64,000 nt of DNA. Origin: Antedon mediterranea (taxonomy: Eukaryota > Echinodermata > Crinoidea > Comatulida > Antedonidae). Positions 1 through 24,700 of this stretch are shown one piece after another. The translations under genes were made by a program, and so were the position numbers. Position 1 is the stretch's first letter; each line of letters begins with the position of its first letter. Where the stretch lies: contig NC_092670.1 in NCBI RefSeq assembly GCF_964355755.1, forward strand, positions 13,081,201-13,145,200. Direction: 5' to 3'. The notes under the pieces were generated by a model. It saw nothing but the letters and a program-made list of their open reading frames with translations, was not told the origin of the DNA and made no database searches.

Positions 1-3
1 ATA

Positions 4-74
4 GGTTTCGCCAGGGCTCGAACCGGGACCTTCTGCGTGTTAAGCAGACTTGACAACCACTACACTACGAAACC
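4..74 (-). tRNA. tRNA-Val(AAC)-like gene, slightly degenerate
   Basis: On the minus strand this folds as a valine tRNA. There is a perfect 7-bp acceptor stem (GGTTTCG with CGAAACC) and an anticodon stem TCTGC/GCAGA around loop TTAACAC, giving anticodon AAC. The T arm has loop TTCGAGC with one C-T mismatch in its stem. The variable loop seems one base shorter than usual, so this may be a working gene or a tRNA-derived repeat copy. The downstream side lies at the window edge, so no Pol III terminator can be judged. Confidence 0.7.
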
Positions 75-286
75 TCTTACATTAAAAATGTGGGTTACAG
101 AAAGTTTTTTAATCCATTTAAATTACAAATAAATGGTAATAAGCACAAAGCAAAATAAACATGTGTAAAAGTGATAATTACTGATTACACAAAATAAGTA
201 TTTTAAAAAATAATAAAAATAAGATATACTCTGTATAATTATCATATTGCGTATACAGTACTTTTCACCATAAAGTTAAAAAAAAA

Positions 287-358
287 GGTTTCGTCCGGGC
301 TCGAACCAGGAACCTTCTGCGTGTTAAGCAAACGTGATAACCACTACGCCAAGAATCC
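287..358 (-). tRNA. tRNA-Val(AAC)-like gene, second copy
   Basis: The same fold as the copy 210 bp away: anticodon loop TTAACAC, anticodon AAC, a full variable loop and T loop TTCGAGC. The acceptor stem carries two mismatches (5' GGATTCT against 3' CGAAACC), which suggests decay. A run of nine T residues on the minus strand (278-286) follows the 3' end directly and would serve as a Pol III terminator. It is a tandem valine tRNA gene or a tRNA pseudogene. Confidence 0.6.
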
Positions 359-1538
359 GCATATAACCATATAACTACATAACGCTGTGGTGTGTGTCAC
401 ACATAGTGGCTTCTTAATTAAACAAATTAATTAACAAAAAATTAAAAATCCGGCTCTATAGCTTTGAGGACATGTCCCTGTAGTATGTTCATGCCAAATC
501 CCAGCTCAATACTATAACGAATAAGGGAGGAGTAGTACTTTAAAAATCGCACTTTTTACTCAATAGTGTCCAGATGGAGGAAGAGAAGGAGAAAATGAGT
601 AAGTACTAGACTCGGGTACCCCGAGTAAAAAGATAAAGTACCGTATAGTGTCTTTGTTTTAACCTAGGTTCACCATTTTCACACTTTCCAATGATTGGGA
701 CAGTTTTAAATACTTTGTATCTGAAATGTTCAATTGGCATTAAATCTAAATAATTTTTTTTAGCTTTAAATCCATTTTATTATCACAAAAACAAGCTTAA
801 AATATAATATGTTAATAAAATATACTCTATAAATATTATTATTTCCGAAGACCAACAAGTGTACATCCTTCAGTGCCATTGATTGCAGTAAATCATCGAC
901 TAAAGTACTCATTACTTCAGAAAATTGTGTCCTTGTGTTTTTTTATATTTCTTTATTACACTATCTTGTCATCATTGATTTGGAAAAAAAGTTACTGATA
1001 ATGTTTATATTAAAATATATTAAATTATAACAAAAATAAATCGGTACTCCTTTTCTATCTGCTTTCAATTAATGACCACTTTAGAACTGGTCTATAGAAT
1101 AAAGTTATTGATATTGAATATCGAAACGTGGCAGGCTGAAGGCGCTTGACCTTTGACAAGATCGCCTAAATTTTTAATATATTAACTTTACAATACTTAG
1201 TGTTGTATATTCTGGTACAGCCGCTCCATAATCTCTTTGCTTTTCTTCCTTATACTGTATCTATATTTTTTAATTTATACTAACAAATATCTTTTTTATT
1301 AATATAATAATAATAATATATCAAAAATTTATTAAATAATATTCATCGCATAATATGCAATCTACGATAATTTAATTATTTGATATAACAAATTTATTAA
1401 ATACATAACATCATTGGAATAAAAAGAACAAATCACATATCTACACATAATCATAACATCGTATACTCTATCTCTAACAATTTATTCAATCTTCTATCGA
1501 CTAAAGCCGAAGTATAGTCGTTATCTCGGGACCGTTCT

Positions 1539-1552
1539 ATGGCCACCACCAG
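1539..1552 (+). CDS. PASK: Candidate first coding exon of PASK (14 nt)
   Basis: ATG GCC ACC ACC AG is followed by GTAGGC, a usable donor. The exon leaves two bases (AG), exactly the phase that the next PASK exon at 2646 needs; joined, the protein would start M-A-T-T-R-E-R-A-A. The ATG has G at +4. With this exon the whole reading frame closes to a multiple of three (1205 residues with the first last-exon). The exon is very short and the phase match could be chance, so this start is tentative; the true first exon could also lie left of the window. Confidence 0.35.
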
Positions 1553-2049
1553 GTAGGCTTACTTCATTAAGGCTTCTATGAATGGATGTACTGGTTGGGA
1601 GCAGGAACGCTAGTAGACCAAACCCAGTACCGTTTTGATTACGATCAATCGGGAAATTACCTCATGACAATTAATTAATGACCACTTTAGAACTGGTCTA
1701 TAGAATAAAGCTATTGATTCTACATACTGTAGGCCTGTGGCTTTTTATTGGAGTTATAGTTTCAGTGAATGCAGTTTTTTCGTATTTACTTTGTACTATT
1801 TAATAATGAATTCTATTCAAATCACAATTAATGTATCACAATTTTGTTGGATGTTTTATTTATGCAGTAAAGGCAATAGTCTACTTTAAAACCTATAGCC
1901 TGGATTATATGCTTGATTTATTGTCATGTTGTCATTTGAAAATAAAACGAAATGAGTTAAATCGTAGAATCGGAATTAAGACTCCGGAAAATTCATGTTA
2001 TTTTGACCTGCTGTTCAATCTATCATAGGCCAATTAATCAAACAATCAA

Positions 2050-2460
2050 TCACCAATTTTGCATATAATCAATACAGTAGATTCTATTCACTAATTTTCA
2101 TAATCAGTTGATTTCAATCCTCAATTTGCATAATCAATAGATTTCAATCCTTAATGTGCATACTCAAGATTTCAATCCTCAATGTGCATACTCAAGATTT
2201 CAATCCTCAATTTACATAATCAATATTTCAATCCTCAATTTGCATTTAATCAAGATTTCAATCATCAATTTTTATAAATAATCAATAAATTTCAATTTTC
2301 AAAATCATTATTATTTTAATTATCAATTTATATAATCAATATATTTAAAAAATCAATTGTTACAATCAATAGATTTCAATCAATTTAATATAATCAATAG
2401 TTAAACATTTTTAATTTGCATAATCAATAGTTTAGAATTTTCAATTTGCGTAATAAATAG
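2050..2460. repeat. Degenerate tandem repeat, about 30-bp unit
   Basis: Repeated variants of 'caatttgcataatcaatag' followed by 'atttcaatcctc'. Roughly a dozen diverged copies, ending about 190 bp before the first confident PASK exon. AT-rich and non-coding. Confidence 0.6.
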
Positions 2461-2645
2461 TTTTAAATAATTATTTTGCACACATTTTTTTTTTAATTCA
2501 TTTGTTTTTTTTTTTTTTGTTGTGTAGACAGTTTAATTTTGTAAAATTTTACAAATTTCTTTCCTGGCTATTAAAGCACATCTTTATGGTTATTTCTGAA
2601 AATATTGATTTTGAAACATAAATAGTTTTTCTCTGTTATCCACAG

Positions 2646-16659
<14,014 letters not shown>

Positions 16660-17536
16660 CGTTGATGGCGCTTTCCTACAAGTTTTAGGTTAGATACATG
16701 GACTAACTGCACACTAATCATCCAATACTAACAACTAATTTTAAATTCATTGTATTTTTTTGTTACTGTTTATAATATGACTTTTGCTTCTCTTCAAATA
16801 ATACTATTGTGTTGCTATTAACTTTTAATTTCAAAATGTAAAGAACATTAGCATGTTGGTCCGCAAATAATAATGTATTATGTACTTTTTTAAGTGCATG
16901 TTGATATTGTATGTTAATTTCGTATCTAAAGCCGGTTTTTCACTAGCCAAATTTATTCACATGCATCGAATGTGTTGATTAATGCCCATGTGTATTAAAT
17001 ATTTTCATCTACTTTTTGTGACGTGATAAAACGCAACCAATCATAACTCAGGAATGTGTGATTCGCGCGGATATATTCTCTAATGGAAAAGAGGCTTTAC
17101 TACAACTAAACTTGTTTTATTTTGTTCTTTTTTTTGTACGTGTATACATATTGCCATTGTACAGTATTTTTAATTGTGTTTTGTTTATCACAATCCTTGC
17201 ATCGCTTCAGCAAGTTTGTGCGATTGTTATTTTTTAATGAAAACCAGGGAGTACATGAATATTACGGAATTCTTCGTAACGGATTATTTAACATACCTTC
17301 ATCAATATTGACACCATCAAACACTATAACCTCAAATTTTTCATGCATAAAAGAACATAATTTTCTATACAAAAACTTTTTCCCATCGACAATGAAAACA
17401 TAATTTTTTCACCAACAGTAACACCCATTTTCTAAAACAAAATTCATTTTCTTCTGTTTTAAAACATAATTTTCATCAATGTATTCTTCTTTAATTATAA
17501 GTGTTATTAATTGAAATATTTGTTCTTCTCAACTAG

Positions 17537-17670
17537 CTGTTGACTCTGGTCCACCAGCAGAGGGCCCAGATGAAGATCAATGCGAATATGAATTGGAGGC
17601 AGAATTGAAAAAATACCTGGATTTGGAGGGTAGCATGAATGGAAGCACTACCAGTAGCTCAAGAACTTGA
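17537..17670 (+). CDS. PASK: PASK alternative last exon B
   Basis: After a good acceptor (aactag), this open segment takes the same one-base carry from the exon ending at 15955. It encodes an acidic tail beginning T-V-D-S-G-P-P-A-E-G and ending in TGA at 17668-17670. Exon A already ends with a stop, so B can only be an alternative 3' terminal exon. A canonical AATAAA lies at 18399-18404. The open frame, acceptor and phase support it; transcript support is unknown. Confidence 0.5.
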
Positions 17671-19142
17671 GCCTCTTGAGGTTCTGGTCATATGAAAGGA
17701 AATGATCTCTGGCCTACCAATAGCTCAATAACTTGATTGTTGAGGTTTACTGGAAAGTGATCCATCGGCTACATGTAACTTACAGGTTGTCAAGGTTCAA
17801 GTAAAAAGAAAGGAAGTGATCTTTAGGCTTTTCTAGTGTACATTTAAATAGGTTATCCCTTTGATGTGGATAACCTAAGTTATTGCTGCATTTTACTGCT
17901 TTTGCTATCCTGTAAGTGGTGTACAGTTGTGAATCTTGTTGCAACGCAAAATAGTACCAAAACCAAGTTTTATACGTACGAAGTGAGTTTTGCTTGTGGT
18001 AAATCATGATAAATTTGACTGCAAGTTTTACCAATGATTACGTAATATATTAATGGATTGATTTTGTATCTGTACAATTAATCCAAGGATTGAAGAACTG
18101 ATTAGAAAGCAACAAATATTTTCCAGTCTTTCCCTGTGAAAGTGTATGTGCTTTATAATGTGTATAAAACATCCCTATTGCAAAATGGTTTAACCCATTT
18201 TACTGTACATGTGTGTGTGTATTTTATGTTTGAATATAGAGATATAGAATAATATAGAGTTCTATAGTTGCACGTGTGCTTCTTTGTAATATAAATTATT
18301 TTGTTTTAAGGTATATAAATATATAAGAGCACAGATTAATTTTAGGTCTAAATTTATGATACATTATTGCATTATCACTGCTGAAATATCTTTTCAAAAA
18401 TAAACTTTTTTATTTTAATTGTATGCAAATTGAAAGTTATAACAATATTTATTGAAATCGGTGGTAACATTTTAATTGTTACAAATTACTAAACTATAAC
18501 CATCACTATTAAATTATTTTTAATACGTTCATATTTTTTAAAGATATTAATATTTTTTTCTGTACCAAATGGTTGCATACTATTTGTGATGTGTGTTTAA
18601 AAATGTATTCTTGATGTTTATTATATACTTTATGCAATCTAAAATATCAATATTTATTGTTCACTGTGAGTGACGAGTTTATCTGTCTAAAAGACTAGAC
18701 GATTAAAGACTATCAAAATATACATATCACAAATATTTTATTATTGCATTATTAGTCATCATATCTCTATATTTTATTGATGTGACAGACTTACTGCATT
18801 GCTTGTCAGTATAGGAACATATTTTGGTCAGTAAATCAGTCTGTCAACAAACACAAACCATGTTTATGCTTTGAATTATTTGTTTTTTTTTCATTGTATA
18901 ATTGGCCTTTGCTAAAACTGGTCTCTGTGAAATTTCACAAATGCTTTCATAATGACATTGCTGGCTCAGAAAGTCTGTCTTTTTCACATGCAATAATAGG
19001 ACCAGCCCAAGGGTGTCCAGTATTGAAAGAGTTGACTGTATTTAACTGATGCCAATAATATCTAATAGCCAGTATACAAACTAAAGGTGTATTTTTCAGA
19101 AAGAAAAAAACCCTACAGAAATGTGTGTGCTACTGTCATCAA
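17671..19142. other. Convergent 3' intergenic region, PASK to PDCD2L
   Basis: AT-rich DNA with the possible PASK poly(A) signal AATAAA at 18399-18404. For PDCD2L, a minus-strand AATAAA lies at 18737-18742. A dispersed-repeat fragment occurs at about 19003-19040 (see findings). No coding exon was recognised. Confidence 0.6.
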
Positions 19143-21595
19143 TTACTCAAATTGTTTTGATTTAAACAAGTCTTGGTCTGGATCTGATTGCACAATGGCA
19201 ACCTCTTCCCGACATGCAGTGACGCCATCGTTCCAACAGCTTTCATTGCATGTGTACACTAATACTACTCCGAACTCTACAGTCGTACCCACATTTAATT
19301 TATCCTTTAACATTTGAACTAGAGCTGGCATCAACTGAAGTTCAAAGGTCATTTTGCTGCCACAGTACTGACAACGTTCTTGGTGTAAAGGTGTCTGCTG
19401 TGGCTTCCTGATGTACAGAGGACTACCATCCCAACTATATCTGTAAAGAAGTTTAGAAAATGTCCTTATGATTTTCAAATATTTTACACTACCAATTATG
19501 CTAGTGATATTTAGGCTTTAAATGCACAAGTTGTGGGTAAGTGGTCAATGCTTGTAGTATACATATTATACTTAAATAGTAATAATCTTCTTTGGTTTTA
19601 GCCATGTGCATACACACATTTTAACTGCACTTCTCTGTGATTGTCATACATACCTCAGGCATTGTACAGGACATAATCTTGTTCTCTTCAGAAATTTTTC
19701 AAACACTTGATCTCCATGTGTCGCAGAAATTTTCTCATACTTTTCATTCTTGGAAGTATTTTTCCTAAAAGACACAGAAAAAAGTACAGTAGCTAAAAGA
19801 ATATAAATGGTTTAAAGAAACAAAATACATGTATCACTTTAAAGGTAAATAATGGAAGTTTTTTTTTGCACCATGAAATGTGTACTACAGTTTTGACTTT
19901 ACCTTCTATCATTTGAACTTTCATACCATTCCATTGTGTCTAATCCCTCCCTCTGCTCATATTCCTTCAAAAGTCTTCGTTCATGTTCACTCACAACATG
20001 CTCATTTTCTGTAGGTTCCGCAAAAACGTTCATATAAAATGAAGCAAATTTCACAGGGTTCTCATTTAATTTTAAATCAAACATTTGTTTTGAAAATTCA
20101 TCTGAATCTTTAGTTTTAACAACAGAAAGACTTGATTGTTCTGATATATCTAATTTGGTTTCTTCTTTGTGGATCTCTACTTGCAAGCTCAACATATCCT
20201 CACATGTAGCATTTTCTTGTCCCCAGTCATCGGTACTCGCATCCCAATTGTCATTTTCATTACCCCAATCCTCAGTATCATCGCACCAGTCATTAGAAGA
20301 CATTACAACGTTTTCCACCTTTGGTTCAGGTTTCTTTGCTACTTGCGTAACTAACTTCTGAGATCGCAAAACATGCCAACTAAAGAAAAATAAAGCAACA
20401 TCCATCAATATGAAGCACACTAAAACAAAATAATATGTTTCTTATCTTAATATTCTTCAGTTTGCACATGATACAGTGGTTGCACATCCTCCTTTCAATA
20501 GGGAAAAAAATGGAATATTTTCTGTCAAAATCTTGCATTTTTTTTTATACTGTCATGAAATGTACAATATGCAATTTCAAATTAAAATCATTACCTGCCA
20601 TTTTGATTCCAACAAGATGGATTAGCACAAGCAAAAACATAGAGTGTGCGATAATACTTTGAACCCTCAAGAGGGCAGTATACTTGACTGATAAGATACA
20701 GTGTTGCGCCACAGAGCTTGCATAAAGGGTTGGGCAGATTGTTGGGATAAATCCAATCCTAACATAAGCAAGATAAAAAAAACACATTAGTACATATAAT
20801 ATTAATAATATAAGACAGTTTACTGATACCTGACACTGCATTACCTAGCTACTACATGAAAACTGAAGATTGAACTACAGAATACCAAATAGGCCATTTT
20901 GCAGTTTTAATGTCAAGTTAATCACTTCTCTTCTCATTGGTGGTATAAACAAAATGTAAAAATAAAAATTGGTTAAATTAAACCAAACAAAAACCCATTG
21001 ACTTCCAGGTAGGTCAATCTGACTAGACCTAGCCTAGGCTAGTAGTATATTATTATTTTAAATTAGAATTTTTCCGCTAAATAAACTTTCTTCGATCCAA
21101 TTTTTGGTCAAAGTGATTAACTATTAACAGAGATTCCGAAATAAAACATTGAATGAATGAATAATCATAATTAACAAAACCCATGGAAAAACAAATTTTA
21201 ACATTATTTTTTCAGGGAGACAATATAATATTTAAATTTTCAATACACTGGTACTATATTTACTAGCTAGAGTAGTAGTACTGTATGAATGAAATGAAGT
21301 GAAGTCTGTAATTCCAGGTTAATCGCTACTTTATACGGTCGAAACGACTCCGAACCTAGAGAGTAGGCATATCGAAGGCAGGTAGTGGTGATGGGGTGCC
21401 ACATTCCACAACAAACAAGACGTCCGCCTAAGCCTAGCCCGGGTCTAGTGTAAAAACATATATTACGAATAATAACAATCAAAACATATTTTAAAGTACC
21501 GGAATTCCTCCTATTTTATTTGTTAAAAAGTTCGAATTATTGGTAATTAAAACTTCATCCTTCATTCCAAGCAAAACTTTCATGGGCGCAGCCAT
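19143..21595 (-). CDS. PDCD2L: Programmed cell death protein 2-like (PDCD2L)
   Basis: PDCD2-family proteins act as chaperones for small-subunit ribosomal proteins in ribosome biogenesis. Coding exons on minus: 21595-21500, 20758-20595, 20379-19903, 19764-19654, 19440-19143. All phases agree and the total is 381 residues (human about 358). The start begins MAAPMKVLLG; the open frame running further upstream is not family-like. The N-terminal half shows paired cysteines (LCKLCGATLYL, VYCPLEGS, FACANPSCW). The middle exon is acidic with repeated W-D motifs. The last exon is the C-terminal family domain (CQYCGSKMTFELQLMPAL, VYTCNESCW). It is divergent from RFC1 over 119 bp. Confidence 0.95.
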
Positions 21596-21714
21596 CTTTC
21601 TTTTGTTGGCAGCATGAAACTGTTCAGGCGTGAAATTTAGTTTGCGCATGCGTTTTAGTTTATGTATCCCGCGCGCAATAAATAACAAGAGATGTGTGAG
21701 AATTTGCATCAAAC
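21596..21714. promoter_or_regulatory. Shared bidirectional promoter of PDCD2L and RFC1
   Basis: The two start codons face away from each other over only 119 bp. The region is less AT-rich than its surroundings and has CpG-containing motifs such as 'cccgcgcgcaataa'. No TATA box stands out at a useful position. Co-expression is an inference. Confidence 0.7.
21643..21652. promoter_or_regulatory. NRF-1-type binding site
   Basis: TGCGCATGCG matches the core of the palindromic NRF-1 consensus and sits in the middle of the PDCD2L/RFC1 intergenic region. NRF-1 sites are common in divergent housekeeping promoters. Occupancy is not shown. Confidence 0.6.
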
Positions 21715-24700
21715 ATGGTGTGTTTATGAGCTTAATTTACTAAGTTAGCGTTGATATTAGTTAAAATTTAGCCAGAATTTAGATTAAGTGAGTCATAAAT
21801 TTTGTAAATGTTAGGTCATATGGGAGTTGAAAGTAATATGACATTCAGTAATTTAATTTAGGCCTAGGGCCTAGGCCTAAAGGTTAGGCCGAAGCATAGC
21901 CATATAGGCCTACTACGACTACGTACGTGTCTTAAAAGTCAAGACTTACCTATTTCATTTTGCATGTTCTGACCTGCTTCGTGTTATACTTATTAATTAT
22001 AGAGCAAACGTAGGGATTTCCCTTATGAAAATTCCCTGGTTATATTAGTCTACTAATACTACTGTATACAACCTGAGTCTTATCTAGGCATGACAGTAGG
22101 CCTATTATTATTAATAATTAGAACATTAATTATTAGATAGGCCTAGGCTAGGCCTAGTATTTATTAGTTAAACTAAATAAATTAAAGTAACGTATTGATT
22201 GACGGCATATTTGATGCCTCATAAATCAACTCATTTTTCCCCCATATACCTTTTATTTTAGAGTGATATCAGAAGCTTTTTCAGGCCTGTTTCCTCGAAG
22301 ACTACCTCACAGAGCAAAACAAATGGGGCTAGCAAGAGAAAAAGGACCGATGGTTCGGGTATTAAACAAAGTAAATCGAAATCAAAGAAACTCAGCATAG
22401 TGTCAGATTCCGATAATTCAGAAGATGACGTTGTATCGCCAACCAAAAAAGTTAAAGGTAAGGCCTAATCTCAATCAATAAGTTAATTGATTTGGTATAT
22501 GACAAATTCCGGAAACGAATTACAGTAATTAAAAATGACAGTAAATTGTATGGAACCCAGAAACTCAACTACATCATCTTGTAGCGCTCTTTAAGCCTCT
22601 GCCATTCTGTTCTGTGCTGTCCTAGACCAACCTGTTCCTGTATAAGATATGATACAGTATTGCCCCTCTTGTGTTTTTGTCTTCCCCTTCGTCTTCATTG
22701 ATTCTATGATTATGATGTATGAAAAGTGACATGAGAATAATTTGTTTTCAAGGGTGCAAAGTTTTCTTTAATTTTAATTGGTAGCTCATTCCACTTTTGA
22801 ATGAAAGACCCAACTTTGAAACCTGACAAAATTGTTAATCTATGTTACTGTACATATTGCTAGGTATCATTTTTTGACCTCTCCAATTTCAAATTTTTAT
22901 TTTTTGCTTAGGAAACGGTGTTAAAGTTAAGAAGGAACCAACAAAGAAAGTATCTCCAATGAAAGCAACTACAGTCAATGACTTCTTTGGCTCAGGACCT
23001 ATACATAGGTCGGCTAAGAAGGAAAGAAAACCACAAGTATGTATTCTTTAGCGCTATAGATATTACGCCTCTTTGATGTTGTCATTACTAACATTTATAA
23101 TTTATTTATATGTACTGTTTTGTATCTTAATGTGTAAAAGTACGCTGTAAATCGGACTCAGCATATTATATTAGCGTGATAGGCGAGTGGATCTCATTTC
23201 CAAGCATCAAAAGACCTGCAAAATATATGCCTTTATATATGTATCTACGGTACAACTGTACTAAACATTAGTTGATGACAGTTTCTTTCTCTATTTTTTG
23301 CTAATTTGTTTAAATTACATTTTTCTTTTTTGATAGATACCGCTAGACAACAATAACATGAAGTCACCATCAGAAAGTGTTCATGAAGATGAAGACTTTA
23401 AAAAAACATTGTTACAAATTGATAAAGAGCTGACACCTAAAAAGGTAGCAACAACTAACATTAGTTGATGAAATATAAGTAACTAGACTGCAGTATGAAG
23501 AAGTATAAACTATTTAGTTTATATTATATAAAGAATATAAATATTAAAAAGAATTAAAATAATGTTTCTTGTTTCATTAGAGAAAGGTAATAAAGTTGGA
23601 TGAGATGAGTTCACCTAGAAGAAGCCCAAGAGGAAGCCCAGCCCCTACTGACAAATCTACAAATGGTACATAAAGATGTATTGTCCCTCAAAACAACATT
23701 AATAGTTTTAGTTAATCACTTCAGTAATTAACGTAGTGATTTACTTTTATCGTATTTAATACATGAAGAGCTGAAATAATGCTTGCCGTATAATACCAAT
23801 GTTCAATTGATAAATTCATTACGACTGTGATTATTTTAGCATAGTTAGTTGTACTGCAATTTAAAACAAACTACCATTGAATAATTGTCTACTTTCCAGG
23901 AAAGAAACTATCAAGCAAGCTTTCATTAAAGATGATAAAAACACTTGTTGAGGACACGCCTCCTGTCAAGAGGTTATCGCCCCGGAAACTTGCATCCAAA
24001 GAAGTTGTCCAAGAAACACCAGATAATAAGGTCAATATACTTCTAGATCAATAAAATCATCAAAACACACTGTATGTAGAAGATAAGATTAAATTAAATG
24101 GTCCAAACACAGTTGGCACAGTGTGTGTCAATTTATATGATCATTTTACTACCAAGCTTGATTGATATTGACCCATGTCTACCATGTCCATTGACCCATG
24201 TCCATTGACCCATGTCCATTGACCCATGTCCATTGACCTGTGACTTGTTGCTATCATCAGCATCCTGTTTTTAATATTTCCCTTTTTCGTAATGATAGTC
24301 TAGATAAACTTGGTTGTGCTTTTAAATTATGTTATAATGTTTTATTAACAAATTTTCTTTGCTTGTTCTATCTATAGAAATCAACTAGTAAACGAAGTTC
24401 TACACCATCTGAAAATAAAACTTCAACCAAGAAAACACCATCAAAGACAACAACGAACACCAAAACACCTTCAAGAAAAACACCAAAAAAGAAAACACAA
24501 ACTCCGAAAAGCAAGTTGGAATTCACCAGCAAAAAGGATAATACCCCAAAAGTTGTGGAGACTACGCCACCAAAGACGCCTAAAGACGGCAAACGTAAAG
24601 CAAATCCTCAATATTTTTCATACTTGAATCGAGAAGGGCCTCAAGCTCTTGGCACTAAAGAGATTCCAGAGGTAAAGGGCATTTTTTTGACAATACAATA

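Larger units (their letters stand above)
359..2645. other. AT-rich region upstream of and within the start of PASK
   Basis: No confident coding exon. It holds a 40-bp direct repeat (about 1068-1107 and 1676-1715, sharing 'gaccactttagaactggtct'), a candidate first coding exon of PASK at 1539-1552 and a degenerate tandem repeat at about 2050-2460. The rest is AT-rich and I see nothing else in it. Confidence 0.5.

Noticed and set aside
574-598. ATG with an ideal donor (GTAAGTAC) as a possible first PASK exon
   Set aside because: It leaves one base, but the exon at 2646 needs two; joined, the frame hits a stop after a few codons. No bridging exon was found.
1831-2028. 65-codon open frame upstream of PASK
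   Set aside because: AT-rich, no family features, no splice sites in a useful phase.
20155-20361. Plus-strand open frames opposite PDCD2L
   Set aside because: Reverse shadows of the acidic middle PDCD2L exon.
21596-21712. Upstream extension of the PDCD2L frame (extra 39 codons)
   Set aside because: The extension would cross the shared promoter and is not family-like; MAAPMKVLLG fits known PDCD2L starts.
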